Shown here piece after piece: positions 1 to 7,785 of a stretch of 18,974 nucleotides of DNA. The position numbers and the translations under genes are program-made. The stretch comes from an uncultured Rhizobiaceae group bacterium. GTDB taxonomy: Bacteria; Pseudomonadota; Alphaproteobacteria; Rhizobiales; Rhizobiaceae. Numbering within the stretch: the first letter of the stretch is position 1; each line of letters opens with the position of its first letter. A model generated the notes under the pieces. That model saw nothing but the letters and a program-made list of their open reading frames with translations, was not told the DNA's origin and made no database searches. The stretch spans positions 1 through 18,974 of the forward strand of contig CALLHT010000231.1 of assembly GCA_938009335.1 (NCBI GenBank), in the 5' to 3' direction.

Positions 1-261
1 GATGGCCCTGATTGCGCTCGCGCGATGGTGAATTTTGATGGTCGGTTTGATGGTGCCATCAACCCGGAAGGAAATGTGCGCGGATGTTATTTGCATGGCT
101 TGTTTACGTCTGATGCCTATCGCAAGGCGCTGCTGAAACAATGCGGATTCGAGGCAGATGAATCGATGTCCTATGCGGCATCCGTTGAACAAGCGCTGGA
201 TGAATTGGCGCAGGCCATGGATACCCATCTCGATATTGACGGGTTGTTGGGATTGGCATAA
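1..261 (+). CDS. cobQ: Cobyric acid synthase CobQ, C-terminal end (5' part outside window)
   Basis: This is the last 86 codons of an amidotransferase that amidates side chains b, d, e and g of adenosylcobyrinic a,c-diamide, using glutamine and ATP, in the cytoplasm. The open frame runs in from base 1 and reads DGPDCARAM, then a DGAINPEGNVRG segment, then GCYLHGLF. The latter is the CobQ/CobB class I glutamine amidotransferase end, and the His codon at 94-96 is the expected catalytic-triad histidine. The tail (VEQALDELAQ, then a HLDIDGLLGLA ending) is typical of CobQ. The N-terminal ATP-binding domain and the nucleophilic Cys lie upstream of the window. The stop codon (259-261) coincides with the -10 hexamer of the brnTA promoter, so the end of this gene doubles as regulatory DNA for the next. 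Confidence 0.93.
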   Translation, partial: DGPDCARAMVNFDGRFDGAINPEGNVRGCYLHGLFTSDAYRKALLKQCGFEADESMSYAASVEQALDELAQAMDTHLDIDGLLGLA

Positions 262-264
262 TAT
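236..264 (+). promoter_or_regulatory. Sigma70-type promoter of brnTA, inside the cobQ 3' end
   Basis: TTGACG at 236-241 is followed by a 17-base spacer and TAATAT at 259-264. Both hexamers are close to consensus (TTGACA, TATAAT) at the optimal spacing. Transcription would start near 271, inside the inverted repeat at 265-283 and about 40 bases before the brnT ATG at 313. The promoter is seen in the sequence; its activity is inferred. Confidence 0.7.
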
Positions 265-283
265 GTAATACATAAAGTATTAC
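265..283. promoter_or_regulatory. Perfect inverted repeat, probable BrnA operator
   Basis: GTAATAC (265-271), a 5-base spacer ATAAA, and GTATTAC (277-283) form a perfect 7-bp inverted repeat. It directly follows the -10 hexamer and covers the expected transcription start. BrnA-family antitoxins are DNA-binding proteins that repress their own promoters, so this is the natural operator candidate. A repressor dimer here would block RNA polymerase. The arms are AT-rich and followed by GTTTTAT, so a weak terminator for cobQ is a less likely alternative. Confidence 0.6.
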
Positions 284-312
284 GTTTTATCATTCTATAT
301 GTGGGAATTAGA

Positions 313-597
313 ATGAATTTTGAATGGGATGAAGAAAAGAATCTCGCGAATGTTGCCAAACATGGCGTGTCTTTTGAATTTGCGTTGAAAATTTTTGAGG
401 GCGTGACTCTTACTGCGCCGGATATGCATATTGAACACAATGAATTGCGTGAGATTAGCATCGGTATGGTTGAAGGGATAACAGTCCTTGTGGTCATACA
501 TACGGATAGAAATGGTGTTTGTCGGATTATCTCCGCGCGGAGAGCCCTGAAAAAGGAGCGTAAACGGTATGAAGAAATCTTACGAAACAGCTACTGA
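313..597 (+). CDS. brnT: BrnT family type II toxin (ribonuclease)
   Basis: BrnT toxins are small RNases with a RelE-like fold that inhibit translation and are neutralised by BrnA. This 94-residue protein opens MNFEWDEEKNLANVAKHGVS, the family signature (FEWDexKaxxNxxKHGVsF). It ends with the basic stretch RIISARRALKKERKRYEE (about residues 71-88), which carries the Arg, Lys and Glu residues conserved in the family. An in-frame GTG at 301 would add four residues. ATG 313 is preferred because it gives the usual family N-terminus and has GGGA at 303-306 as a ribosome-binding site. The gene follows cobQ in the same direction and overlaps brnA by 29 bp. Toxin first, antitoxin second is the normal brnTA order. 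Confidence 0.9.
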   Translation: MNFEWDEEKNLANVAKHGVSFEFALKIFEGVTLTAPDMHIEHNELREISIGMVEGITVLVVIHTDRNGVCRIISARRALKKERKRYEEILRNSY

Positions 598-829
598 CAG
601 TAAACCTTTGGCAGTGTTTAAAGAGGAAAAAGTTGATACGTCAGATATTCCTGAGCTTGATGAGCGATTTTGGGAGCAGGCAAAGCTTTCTCAACCAAAG
701 ATAAAGTCTGTTGTGAGTGTACGTCTTTCGCAAGAGGTAATTGATCACTTTAAGGCGGAAAGCCCAAAAGGCTATACGGGGCGCATGGCTGCTGTATTGC
801 AAGCGTATGTAAATGCAAGGCAAAGGTAG
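569..829 (+). CDS. brnA: BrnA family antitoxin
   Basis: This 86-residue protein has the BrnA layout. A variable N-terminus is followed by IPELDERFWEQAKL (about residues 27-40), then a ribbon-helix-helix type segment VVSVRLSQEVIDHFKAE, and GYTGRMAAVLQAYVNARQ at the end. BrnA binds and inhibits BrnT, and the complex represses the operon promoter. The start lies 29 bp inside brnT in another frame, so the two are translationally coupled. No separate promoter is visible. The likely target is the inverted repeat at 265-283. Confidence 0.9.
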   Translation: MKKSYETATDSKPLAVFKEEKVDTSDIPELDERFWEQAKLSQPKIKSVVSVRLSQEVIDHFKAESPKGYTGRMAAVLQAYVNARQR

Positions 830-1018
830 AATTCAAGCCCGTTGTTTGAAACGCTTCTATTAGGGCAATCTGTTAGAAACAGTTTGGCAAAAGGCGAAAT
901 GATATTACGCCTGTTTCCCATTAACCAACACACTCGATTAAGCAGGGTGTGAAACTTACGTTCAGCGATTTTCACTGGTAGCGCGGCTCTCTGATCACCA
1001 TATCATGGTCGGGAGGCA
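830..1018. other. Intergenic region between brnA and ndh
   Basis: No gene is seen here. There are three weak inverted repeats: CTGTT-AGA-AACAG around 870-882; AGGCG (892-896) with CGCCT (908-912) around an 11-base loop; and GTGAAA (949-954) with TTTCAC (970-975) around 15 bases. None is followed by a T-run, so none is a convincing intrinsic terminator. No cobalamin riboswitch core is recognisable. The ndh promoter should lie here, but I could not find a good hexamer pair. Confidence 0.5.
1011..1016 (+). promoter_or_regulatory. Ribosome-binding site that questions the ndh start
   Basis: GGGAGG lies only 2 bases before the ATG at 1019, which is too close for normal initiation. It is 5 bases from the in-frame TTG at 1022 and 8 from the in-frame GTG at 1025. 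The spacing therefore favours initiation at 1022 or 1025, which would remove one or two residues. The ATG at 1043 has only a weak AAAGGA upstream. Confidence 0.5.
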
Positions 1019-2335
1019 ATGTTGGTGAAAGGAACCCTGGCAATGCCAGAAAAAACACCCGAAGTGCCCCGTGCCAAAGTTGTGATTATTGGCGCTGGAT
1101 TTGGCGGTCTTGCAGCCGCAAAAGCAATGGCAAGAGCGGATGTCGAGATAACCATTCTAGATCGACGAAATTATCATTTATTCCAACCCTTATTGTACCA
1201 GGTCGCGACCGCAGATTTATCGCCTGCGCATGTTGCTTGGCCAATCCGTAGCATTTTCGCAAAGCAGGACAATGTGAGTGTGGCGCTTTGTGAAGTTTTG
1301 GATGTTGATTTGGAAAACAACCAAGTCATCGGTGATACCGGTTCCTATGATTTTGATTATCTGATTGTTGCCAATGGTGCGCGGCACTCTTATTTCGGCA
1401 ACGATCAATGGGAAGATCACGCACCGGGTCTGAAACGCATTATAGACGCGACCGAAATCCGCAAGCGGGTATTGATGGCGTTTGAACGTGCGGAGATTGC
1501 CAAGACGGATGAGGCGCGAAAACGCGAACTGACCTTTGTTATCGTTGGTGGCGGACCTACGGGAGTAGAGATGGCAGGTGCAATTGCTGAACTTGCGCGT
1601 TACACACTTGCTTCTGACTTTCGAAATATTTCATCGCGTGATGCGCGGATTATACTTGTTGAAGCTGCAGATCGACTTTTGAACGGGTTTCCGGAAAACC
1701 TGACAGATCACGCGCGGCAAACGCTGGAAAAACTCGGCGTAGAAGTGCAGCTTGAAAAACGCGTCAATGACATCACCAGTGAAGGCGTTTTGATTGATGC
1801 GGAATTTGTACCTGCCGCGACTACGATCTGGGGTGCTGGTGTTGAGGTGAAAAATACCCAGCGCTGGCTAAAATGTGAGGCTGATCAGGCAGGGCGCATT
1901 CCGGTCGAAAGCGATCTTTCTGTGCCCGGATATCCAAATGTGTTCGTTATTGGCGATGCAGCAAAAGTTCCATGGAAAGACGGCCAAGATGTTCCAGGCA
2001 TTGCGCCTGCTGCAAAGCAAATGGGAAAGTTTGTTGCTGATTTAGTCCGATACGAGGCTATTGGCATCGAGCGTTCCGGCGCATTTAAGTACAAACACGC
2101 TGGCTCGCTCGCAACAATTGGTCGGCACTCTGCTGTCATTGATTTTGGAAAGTGGACGCTTTCCGGATTCTTGGCCTGGTGGATATGGGGTGTCGCGCAT
2201 GTTTACTTTCTAATCGGAGTGCGCTCACCTTTTCTCGTTGCAGCAAATTGGATGTGGTCATATCTCACTTACTCCAAGGGCGCTCGGCTGATTACTCATT
2301 TGCGTGATAGCCATATGCGCAAATCGCAGGAATGA
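1019..2335 (+). CDS. ndh: Type II NADH dehydrogenase (NAD(P)/FAD-dependent oxidoreductase)
   Basis: NDH-2 is a non-pumping FAD enzyme on the inner face of the membrane that moves electrons from NADH to quinone. Numbered from ATG 1019 (438 residues), the FAD dinucleotide-binding motif VVIIGAGFGG is at 21-30. The family segment NYHLFQPLLYQVATADLSP follows at about 51-69. The NADH-binding motif VIVGGGPTG is at 174-182, and the second FAD motif FVIGDAA is at 309-315. The C-terminal region has GSLATIGRHSAVIDFG and then an aromatic, hydrophobic stretch (LAWWIWGVAHVYFLIG), the usual NDH-2 membrane anchor. The exact start is uncertain among 1019, 1022, 1025 and 1043. The gene sits between brnTA and cobU. 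Nothing ties it directly to cobalamin, although a flavoprotein reductase could in principle serve cobalt reduction. Confidence 0.88.
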   Translation: MLVKGTLAMPEKTPEVPRAKVVIIGAGFGGLAAAKAMARADVEITILDRRNYHLFQPLLYQVATADLSPAHVAWPIRSIFAKQDNVSVALCEVLDVDLENNQVIGDTGSYDFDYLIVANGARHSYFGNDQWEDHAPGLKRIIDATEIRKRVLMAFERAEIAKTDEARKRELTFVIVGGGPTGVEMAGAIAELARYTLASDFRNISSRDARIILVEAADRLLNGFPENLTDHARQTLEKLGVEVQLEKRVNDITSEGVLIDAEFVPAATTIWGAGVEVKNTQRWLKCEADQAGRIPVESDLSVPGYPNVFVIGDAAKVPWKDGQDVPGIAPAAKQMGKFVADLVRYEAIGIERSGAFKYKHAGSLATIGRHSAVIDFGKWTLSGFLAWWIWGVAHVYFLIGVRSPFLVAANWMWSYLTYSKGARLITHLRDSHMRKSQE

Positions 2336-2361
2336 TCATTTGTTATGACGAAGTGGCGCAT

Positions 2362-2378
2362 GGCGAATTGGTTTCGCC
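2362..2378 (+). other. Hairpin between ndh and cobU
   Basis: GGCGAA (2362-2367) and TTCGCC (2373-2378) form a perfect 6-bp stem with a 5-base loop, starting 27 bases after the ndh stop. No T-run follows, so it is not a standard intrinsic terminator. It may stabilise or attenuate the message ahead of cobU, whose ATG is 39 bases further on. Confidence 0.35.
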
Positions 2379-2416
2379 TCTGATATCGCACATCCAAACA
2401 ATCGCGAGGTGCATCC

Positions 2417-2929
2417 ATGTCACAACCTTCAACACTCGTTTTGGGCGGGGCCCGATCAGGCAAAAGCAAGTTTGCTGAGGATTTGGTTCTAAAATCGGGT
2501 CTAAAGCCGATTTACCTTGCGACGGGTCGTGCTTTCGATGACGAAATGGTGGAGCGAATTGAGAGCCACCAGAATCGCCGTGGCGAAGAGTGGGAGACTG
2601 TTGAGGAGCCGCTTGCACTTGTGGATGCGCTTTCTCATGCTGCTATTCCCGGTCGAATGATTTTGGTGGATTGCCTTACGCTGTGGATAACTAATCTGAT
2701 GATGGCTGAGGCGAATGTGGATAAGGAAGCAGATTTGCTTGTGCGCTATTTGGCAGAGGCAAAAGCGCCAATTGTTCTGGTTTCCAATGAGGTTGGACAA
2801 GGTGTTGTACCGGAGAACAAAATGGCGCGGGAGTTTGTAGATTTGTCGGGACTGGTGCATCAACGCCTTGCGGCTGCCGCTAATCATGTTTACTTCGTGA
2901 CAGCAGGACTTCCCAACAAGCTGAAATAG
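2417..2929 (+). CDS. cobU: Adenosylcobinamide kinase / adenosylcobinamide-phosphate guanylyltransferase (CobU/CobP)
   Basis: This bifunctional enzyme phosphorylates adenosylcobinamide and then transfers GMP to give adenosyl-GDP-cobinamide, the activated intermediate for lower-ligand attachment. The 170 residues match the normal family length. Walker A GGARSGKS is at 10-17. HQNRRGEEW at 51-59 includes His51, equivalent to the guanylylated histidine of CobU. ILVDCLTLWITNLM (about 81-94) and SNEVGQGVVPENKMAREF (about 122-139) are also family hallmarks. The ATG at 2417 has AGGTG just upstream. In P. denitrificans nomenclature the gene is cobP, and cobP-cobW-cobN-cobO is a common alphaproteobacterial order. 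cobW begins 22 bp downstream. Confidence 0.95.
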   Translation: MSQPSTLVLGGARSGKSKFAEDLVLKSGLKPIYLATGRAFDDEMVERIESHQNRRGEEWETVEEPLALVDALSHAAIPGRMILVDCLTLWITNLMMAEANVDKEADLLVRYLAEAKAPIVLVSNEVGQGVVPENKMAREFVDLSGLVHQRLAAAANHVYFVTAGLPNKLK

Positions 2930-2951
2930 CTTTTTACAGACAGGTTTCATC

Positions 2952-4031
2952 ATGGACGCGCAGAAAATTCCCGCAACGGTTATCACTGGCTTTCTTGGAG
3001 CCGGTAAAACAACACTTATCCGAAACATGCTGCAAACAGCGAATGGCAAGCGCATTGCGCTGATCATCAACGAATTTGGTGATCTTGGAGTGGATGGCGA
3101 TGTACTGAAAGGGTGTGGGGATGAGACCTGCACAGAGGATGATATTGTCGAACTGAACAATGGCTGTATCTGCTGCACTGTGGCTGATGATTTCGTGCCG
3201 ACCATGGAAAAGCTTCTAGAGCGCGAAAACCGTCCAGATCATATTGTTATTGAAACATCTGGTCTTGCGCTGCCGCAGCCTTTGGTCAACGCTTTCAACT
3301 GGCCGGAAATTCGTGAACAAGTTACGGTAGATGGTGTTGTGACGGTGGTGGACAGTCGGGCAGTCGCTGATGGCCGCTTTGCAGATGATGTTGACCGTGT
3401 GAATGCGCAACGTGCCGAGGATGAAGCGCTGGACCATGAAAGCCCATTGGAGGAACTGTTCGAAGATCAGCTGACATGCGCAGATATGATTGTGTTCAAC
3501 AAGGCTGACCTCGTTGATGGCGATGTGCTTGAAAAAGTTCAGTCTGAAGTCGGTGATAAAATTTCCCGCTCCGTGAAATTGGTGAACTCCTCACATGGTT
3601 CGCTGCCGGCGGAAGTATTACTGGGTCTTGATAGTGCGACAGAAGCGGATGTGCACAATCGCAAATCGCATCATGAGCTGCACCACGAAGCCTTCCATGC
3701 TGAACACGGCGAGGATGCCGAACATGAGCATGATCATGATGAGTTCGAAAGCTTTGTTGTGCGCGGCGGTGTTGTCGCTAACCGCAAGCAACTGATTGCC
3801 GGACTTGCCCGTGTCATTGAAGAACACGATATCCTCCGCCTTAAAGGATTTATCGGCGTTGAGGGTAAGGATATGCGTCTGGTCGTGCAAGCGGTGGGTA
3901 ATCGCGTGGATCACTATTTTGATCGCGAATGGGAGAAAGACGAAACCCGGTCTTCCCGTCTTGTGGTGATCGGCCTTGAAGGGCTTGCTCAGGAAAAGAT
4001 TACCAAGCAGATTTCCGGACTGATGGGCTGA
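2952..4031 (+). CDS. cobW: CobW family GTPase, cobalt metallochaperone for cobalamin synthesis
   Basis: CobW is a COG0523 G3E-family GTPase thought to deliver Co(II) to the CobNST chelatase. In this 359-residue protein Walker A GFLGAGKT is at 13-20. The metal-binding GCICC motif of the family is at 71-75. ETSGLALPQPLV is at about 101-112, and NKAD, the guanine specificity motif, is at 183-186. A His/acid-rich insert at about 240-262 (HHELHHEAFHAEHGEDAEHE and onward) precedes the C-terminal CobW_C domain, which begins near ESFVVRGG. That insert is a plausible extra metal-binding or buffering segment. cobN starts 7 bp after the stop, with GAGGTG shared across the junction, so the two are almost certainly co-transcribed. 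Confidence 0.94.
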   Translation: MDAQKIPATVITGFLGAGKTTLIRNMLQTANGKRIALIINEFGDLGVDGDVLKGCGDETCTEDDIVELNNGCICCTVADDFVPTMEKLLERENRPDHIVIETSGLALPQPLVNAFNWPEIREQVTVDGVVTVVDSRAVADGRFADDVDRVNAQRAEDEALDHESPLEELFEDQLTCADMIVFNKADLVDGDVLEKVQSEVGDKISRSVKLVNSSHGSLPAEVLLGLDSATEADVHNRKSHHELHHEAFHAEHGEDAEHEHDHDEFESFVVRGGVVANRKQLIAGLARVIEEHDILRLKGFIGVEGKDMRLVVQAVGNRVDHYFDREWEKDETRSSRLVVIGLEGLAQEKITKQISGLMG

Positions 4032-4038
4032 GGTGTGA

Positions 4039-7000
4039 ATGCACCTACTTCTCGCGCAAAAGGGTTCGGTCAACGAAACTGAAGAAGCGGTTGATCTTGG
4101 TCAAGCGCCTGCTGATTTAATCTTCATTTCTGCGGCGGATACCGAACTTGCGTCGATTGCGTCTGCCAAAACTACCCTTGGAAACGATGCGCCCGATCTG
4201 CGTGTCGCGAACATGATGCAGCTCACGCATCCCATGTCTGTGGATGTTTATGCTGAAAATACGATAGCAGGATCGCGGTTGGTGGTTGCACGCATTTTGG
4301 GCGGCGAGAGTTATTTTCAGTATGGCTTGGAAAAACTGCTCGAAACGGCTCAAGAAAACGATGTTGAGCTGATCGTTCTTCCCGGTGACGACAAACCGGA
4401 CCCTGGCCTTGCTCGTTTCAACACAGTGGATGGTGCGATTGCTGAACGCGTTTGGGAATATCTCAAACAGGGCGGGCCGGAAAATATGGCCAACCTCCTG
4501 CGCTATGTTTCGCATGTATTGGATGAGGCACCAGAACCCGCCGATGCAGTCCCGCTTATGAAGGCAGGGGTGTGGTCTCCTCAGCATGGGATTTGTGATC
4601 TCGAAACCTTGCAGGCGAGCTGGAAATCAGAGGCACCCGTGGCAGCGATCTGTTTCTATCGCGCGCTTGTGCAGTCCGGAGGCTTGCAACCGATCGAAGC
4701 AATGGCTGAGGCGCTTGCTCAACGTGGCATCAATGCGCTACCAATTTTTATCTCAAGCCTGAAAGATCCGGTTTCGGTTGAAATTGTTCGATCTGTTTTT
4801 AATGTTGCAGGTCCCGGTCTTGTATTGAACACGACAGGTTTTGCGGTTTCTTCGCCCACTGGTGAGCATCAGCACACAGTGCTTGATGAACGCGGCTGTC
4901 CGGTTTTGCAGATTGTTCTGGCCGGTGGTTCACGCGAAGCTTGGGAAGGCTCAACGCAAGGATTATCAGCCCGTGATCTTGCGATGAACGTCGCGCTGCC
5001 TGAAGTGGATGGGCGTATCTTTTCACGGGCGATTGCGTTCAAAAATGCCAAGCGATTTGATGATGCCGTTCAATCTAACATTGTGGTGCATGAAGCTGAT
5101 CTGGGACGTGTAAATTACGTTGCTGATCTTGCTTCAAATTGGCTTCGTTTGCAGCAAACGAATAATTGCGAAAAGCGCATCGGGTTAATCCTTGCGAATT
5201 ATCCTAACCGTGATGGGCGATTGGGCAATGGGGTGGGCTTGGATACACCGGCAGGAACCATCAATGTGCTCAATGCAATGCGGGAGCAGGGCTTTTCTTT
5301 GGGTGATCATCCGACAAATGGAGATGCGCTGATTGAGCATTTGCAGGAAGGGCCAACCAATGCCGCAACGGATGGACGGGTTATTCGGGAAACGATTTCT
5401 CTGAGTCAATACAACGACTTCTTTGCTACTCTTCCAGTTCAGATTCAGGATGAAGTTCGCGAGCGTTGGGGGGAGCCGGAGGTGGATCCATTCTACATTG
5501 CGGATCAAACTGCGCTTGCCTTATCGATTTCATGTTTTGGAAATGTGGCCGTCGGCATTCAGCCTGCACGCGGGTATAACATCGATCCAACAGATACCTA
5601 TCACTCGCCAGACCTTGTGCCGCCACATGGTTATATCGCCTTCTATGCGTGGCTTCGAAACGAGTTCAAAGTCGACGCGATCATTCACATGGGCAAGCAC
5701 GGAAATCTGGAATGGCTGCCGGGCAAAGCGCTTTCGCTGAGTGAGACGTGTTATCCTGAAGCGGTGATGGGGCCGGTGCCGAATTTTTATCCATTCATCG
5801 TCAATGACCCTGGTGAGGGAACGCAGGCCAAGCGGCGGATTTCATCCGTTATTATTGATCATCTTACCCCGCCGCTCACCCGTGCCGAAAGCTATGGTCC
5901 GTTGCGCGACTTGGAAGCATTGGTGGATGAATACTATGAAGCGGCTGGGAATGACCCGCGCCGTTTGAAACTGCTCAAGAAACAAATACTCGAATTGATC
6001 GAAGACATTGGTCTTGATGCAGACGCGGGTATTGTTGCAGGTGACCGCGATGACGATAAGCTTGAGAAGCTGGATGGGTATCTGTGCGAATTGAAGGAGA
6101 TGCAAATTCGGGATGGATTGCATGTTTTTGGTGCTTCGCCGGATGATCGACTGAAACATGATTTGGTAACCGCGTTGGTGCGAGTGCCGCGCGGGCAGGG
6201 TGAGAATGGCGAGCAAAGTCTCCAACGTGCCATTGCGAACGATTTAGGATTACACTTCGATCCTCTCGATTGTGACATGGCGGGGGCATGGGATGGTGGC
6301 AAGCCCGAAGCGCTGAAGCGCATCTCCAATGATCCTTGGCGCAGCAATGGCGACACGGTCGAGCGCATCGAGTTGCTGGCTAGCGGTTTTGTGGATGGCA
6401 CGCTCGAATGCCATGCTGATTGGACCGAAACGCGAACTGTCCTTGATCACGTGCGGTCAGTGGTTATTCCTTCCGTTGAAGCATGTGGCGGTAACGAAAT
6501 CCGGAATCTCATGACGGGTCTTGATGGCCAGTTTGTTTTGCCCGGACCGTCAGGTGCACCGACACGTGGACGGCTGGATGTACTGCCGACCGGCCGCAAC
6601 TTTTTTTCGGTCGATAGTCGCTCAGTGCCAACGCCTGCTGCGTGGGAGTTGGGCAAGAAATCCGCTGAACTTCTGATCAAGCGGTACCGGCAAGACCATG
6701 GTGGTTGGCCGACTTCTTTTGGTCTGTCTGCTTGGGGTACGTCCAACATGCGTTCGGGCGGTGATGATATTGCTCAAGCTTTGGCGCTAATAGGTGCAAA
6801 ACCAAAATGGGATCATGCTTCACGCCGTGTCACGGGTTTTGAAATCATCACATTGGCAGAACTCGGCCGCCCGCGAGTTGACGTGACACTGCGCATCTCC
6901 GGTTTTTTCCGTGATGCCTTTCCTGCACAGATTGAATTGTTCGACAAGGCCATTCGTGCGATCGGGGCTTTGGAAGAAGAGCCGAAAGAAAATCCGATCG

Positions 7001-7785
7001 CTAAGCGTATGGGCGATGAACAGGCCAAACACATTGAAAGTGGATTATCGTTTGATGACGCAACACGTCGGGCTGGCTTTCGGATTTTCGGGTCAAAGCC
7101 CGGAGCTTACGGTGCCGGACTACAAGCGCTCATCGATGAGAAGGGTTGGGAGCGCCGCGATGACCTCGCCACTGCTTACATGGCATGGGGTTCTTATGCC
7201 TATGGCCAAAAGGAAGAAGGCAAGGAAGATCGCGAGGGCTTCTCCAAACGATTATCCGGCGTGGAAGCGGTCGTTCACAATCAGGACAATCGCGAACATG
7301 ATATTCTCGACTCGGATGACTATTATCAGTTCGAAGGCGGTATGACAGCGGCTGTTGAACAGGCTTCCGGTAATCGACCCAAAGTCTATCATAATGACCA
7401 TTCGCGCCCTGAGAAGCCGGTTGTTCGAGCGCTTGAAGAAGAGATTGGCCGTGTTGTCCGTGCCCGTGCAGCAAACCCGAAATGGATCAAAGGGGTGATG
7501 CGTCACGGTTACAAAGGCGCCTTCGAAATGGCAGCAACGCTTGATTATATGTTTGCGTTTTCTGCGACGACCGGTGCAGTCGGCAATCATCATTTTGAAC
7601 TTTTACATAATGCATATCTGGTCGATGAAGATGTGCTCGACTTCTTGCGGGAGAAAAACCCAGAGGCTTTGAAAGAAATGTCTGATCGTTTTCTTGAAGC
7701 AATCGAAAGAGGTTTGTGGACACCGCGATCAAATTCAGCGAAATTCGAACTAGAAGAACTTGCCGGGAGAAAGCCTAATGGCTGA
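4039..7785 (+). CDS. cobN: Aerobic cobaltochelatase large subunit CobN
   Basis: CobN is the porphyrinoid-binding subunit of the ATP-dependent CobNST complex, which inserts cobalt into hydrogenobyrinic acid a,c-diamide. It is related to magnesium chelatase BchH/ChlH. At 1248 residues it is close to the usual CobN length of about 1250-1280. The family signature near residues 549-600 is clear: IIHMGKHGNLEWLPGKALSL, then ETCYPEAVMGPVPNFYPFIV and NDPGEGTQAKRR. RVDVTLRISGFFRDAFPAQI lies near residue 934, and DYMFAFSATTGAVGNHHFE near 1171 toward the end. ATG 4039 has GAGGTG 3-8 bases upstream. The partner AAA+ subunits CobS and CobT are not in the window. The end overlaps cobO by 8 bp. Confidence 0.97.
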   Translation: MHLLLAQKGSVNETEEAVDLGQAPADLIFISAADTELASIASAKTTLGNDAPDLRVANMMQLTHPMSVDVYAENTIAGSRLVVARILGGESYFQYGLEKLLETAQENDVELIVLPGDDKPDPGLARFNTVDGAIAERVWEYLKQGGPENMANLLRYVSHVLDEAPEPADAVPLMKAGVWSPQHGICDLETLQASWKSEAPVAAICFYRALVQSGGLQPIEAMAEALAQRGINALPIFISSLKDPVSVEIVRSVFNVAGPGLVLNTTGFAVSSPTGEHQHTVLDERGCPVLQIVLAGGSREAWEGSTQGLSARDLAMNVALPEVDGRIFSRAIAFKNAKRFDDAVQSNIVVHEADLGRVNYVADLASNWLRLQQTNNCEKRIGLILANYPNRDGRLGNGVGLDTPAGTINVLNAMREQGFSLGDHPTNGDALIEHLQEGPTNAATDGRVIRETISLSQYNDFFATLPVQIQDEVRERWGEPEVDPFYIADQTALALSISCFGNVAVGIQPARGYNIDPTDTYHSPDLVPPHGYIAFYAWLRNEFKVDAIIHMGKHGNLEWLPGKALSLSETCYPEAVMGPVPNFYPFIVNDPGEGTQAKRRISSVIIDHLTPPLTRAESYGPLRDLEALVDEYYEAAGNDPRRLKLLKKQILELIEDIGLDADAGIVAGDRDDDKLEKLDGYLCELKEMQIRDGLHVFGASPDDRLKHDLVTALVRVPRGQGENGEQSLQRAIANDLGLHFDPLDCDMAGAWDGGKPEALKRISNDPWRSNGDTVERIELLASGFVDGTLECHADWTETRTVLDHVRSVVIPSVEACGGNEIRNLMTGLDGQFVLPGPSGAPTRGRLDVLPTGRNFFSVDSRSVPTPAAWELGKKSAELLIKRYRQDHGGWPTSFGLSAWGTSNMRSGGDDIAQALALIGAKPKWDHASRRVTGFEIITLAELGRPRVDVTLRISGFFRDAFPAQIELFDKAIRAIGALEEEPKENPIAKRMGDEQAKHIESGLSFDDATRRAGFRIFGSKPGAYGAGLQALIDEKGWERRDDLATAYMAWGSYAYGQKEEGKEDREGFSKRLSGVEAVVHNQDNREHDILDSDDYYQFEGGMTAAVEQASGNRPKVYHNDHSRPEKPVVRALEEEIGRVVRARAANPKWIKGVMRHGYKGAFEMAATLDYMFAFSATTGAVGNHHFELLHNAYLVDEDVLDFLREKNPEALKEMSDRFLEAIERGLWTPRSNSAKFELEELAGRKPNG

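Noticed and set aside
830..1018. Possible cobalamin riboswitch before ndh
   Set aside because: No conserved core words or B12 box were found; only short unrelated inverted repeats.
236..1018. Mobile element carrying brnTA
   Set aside because: No transposase, integrase, terminal inverted repeats, target duplication or tRNA attachment site is visible.
2362..2378. Hairpin as an intrinsic terminator of ndh
   Set aside because: No T-run follows the stem; it is reported only as a hairpin.
2501..3205. 234-codon open frame on the minus strand
   Set aside because: It lies antisense across cobU and the start of cobW, both clear families, and its product is low-complexity Ser/Arg-rich without recognisable motifs.
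3618..4073. 151-codon minus-strand frame over the cobW end
   Set aside because: Shadow of cobW; no ribosome-binding site or domain features, and the sense frame has strong homology.
7760..7777. Upstream TTG start for cobO
   Set aside because: ATG 7778 has a well-spaced GGGAGA and matches the N-terminus of homologues.
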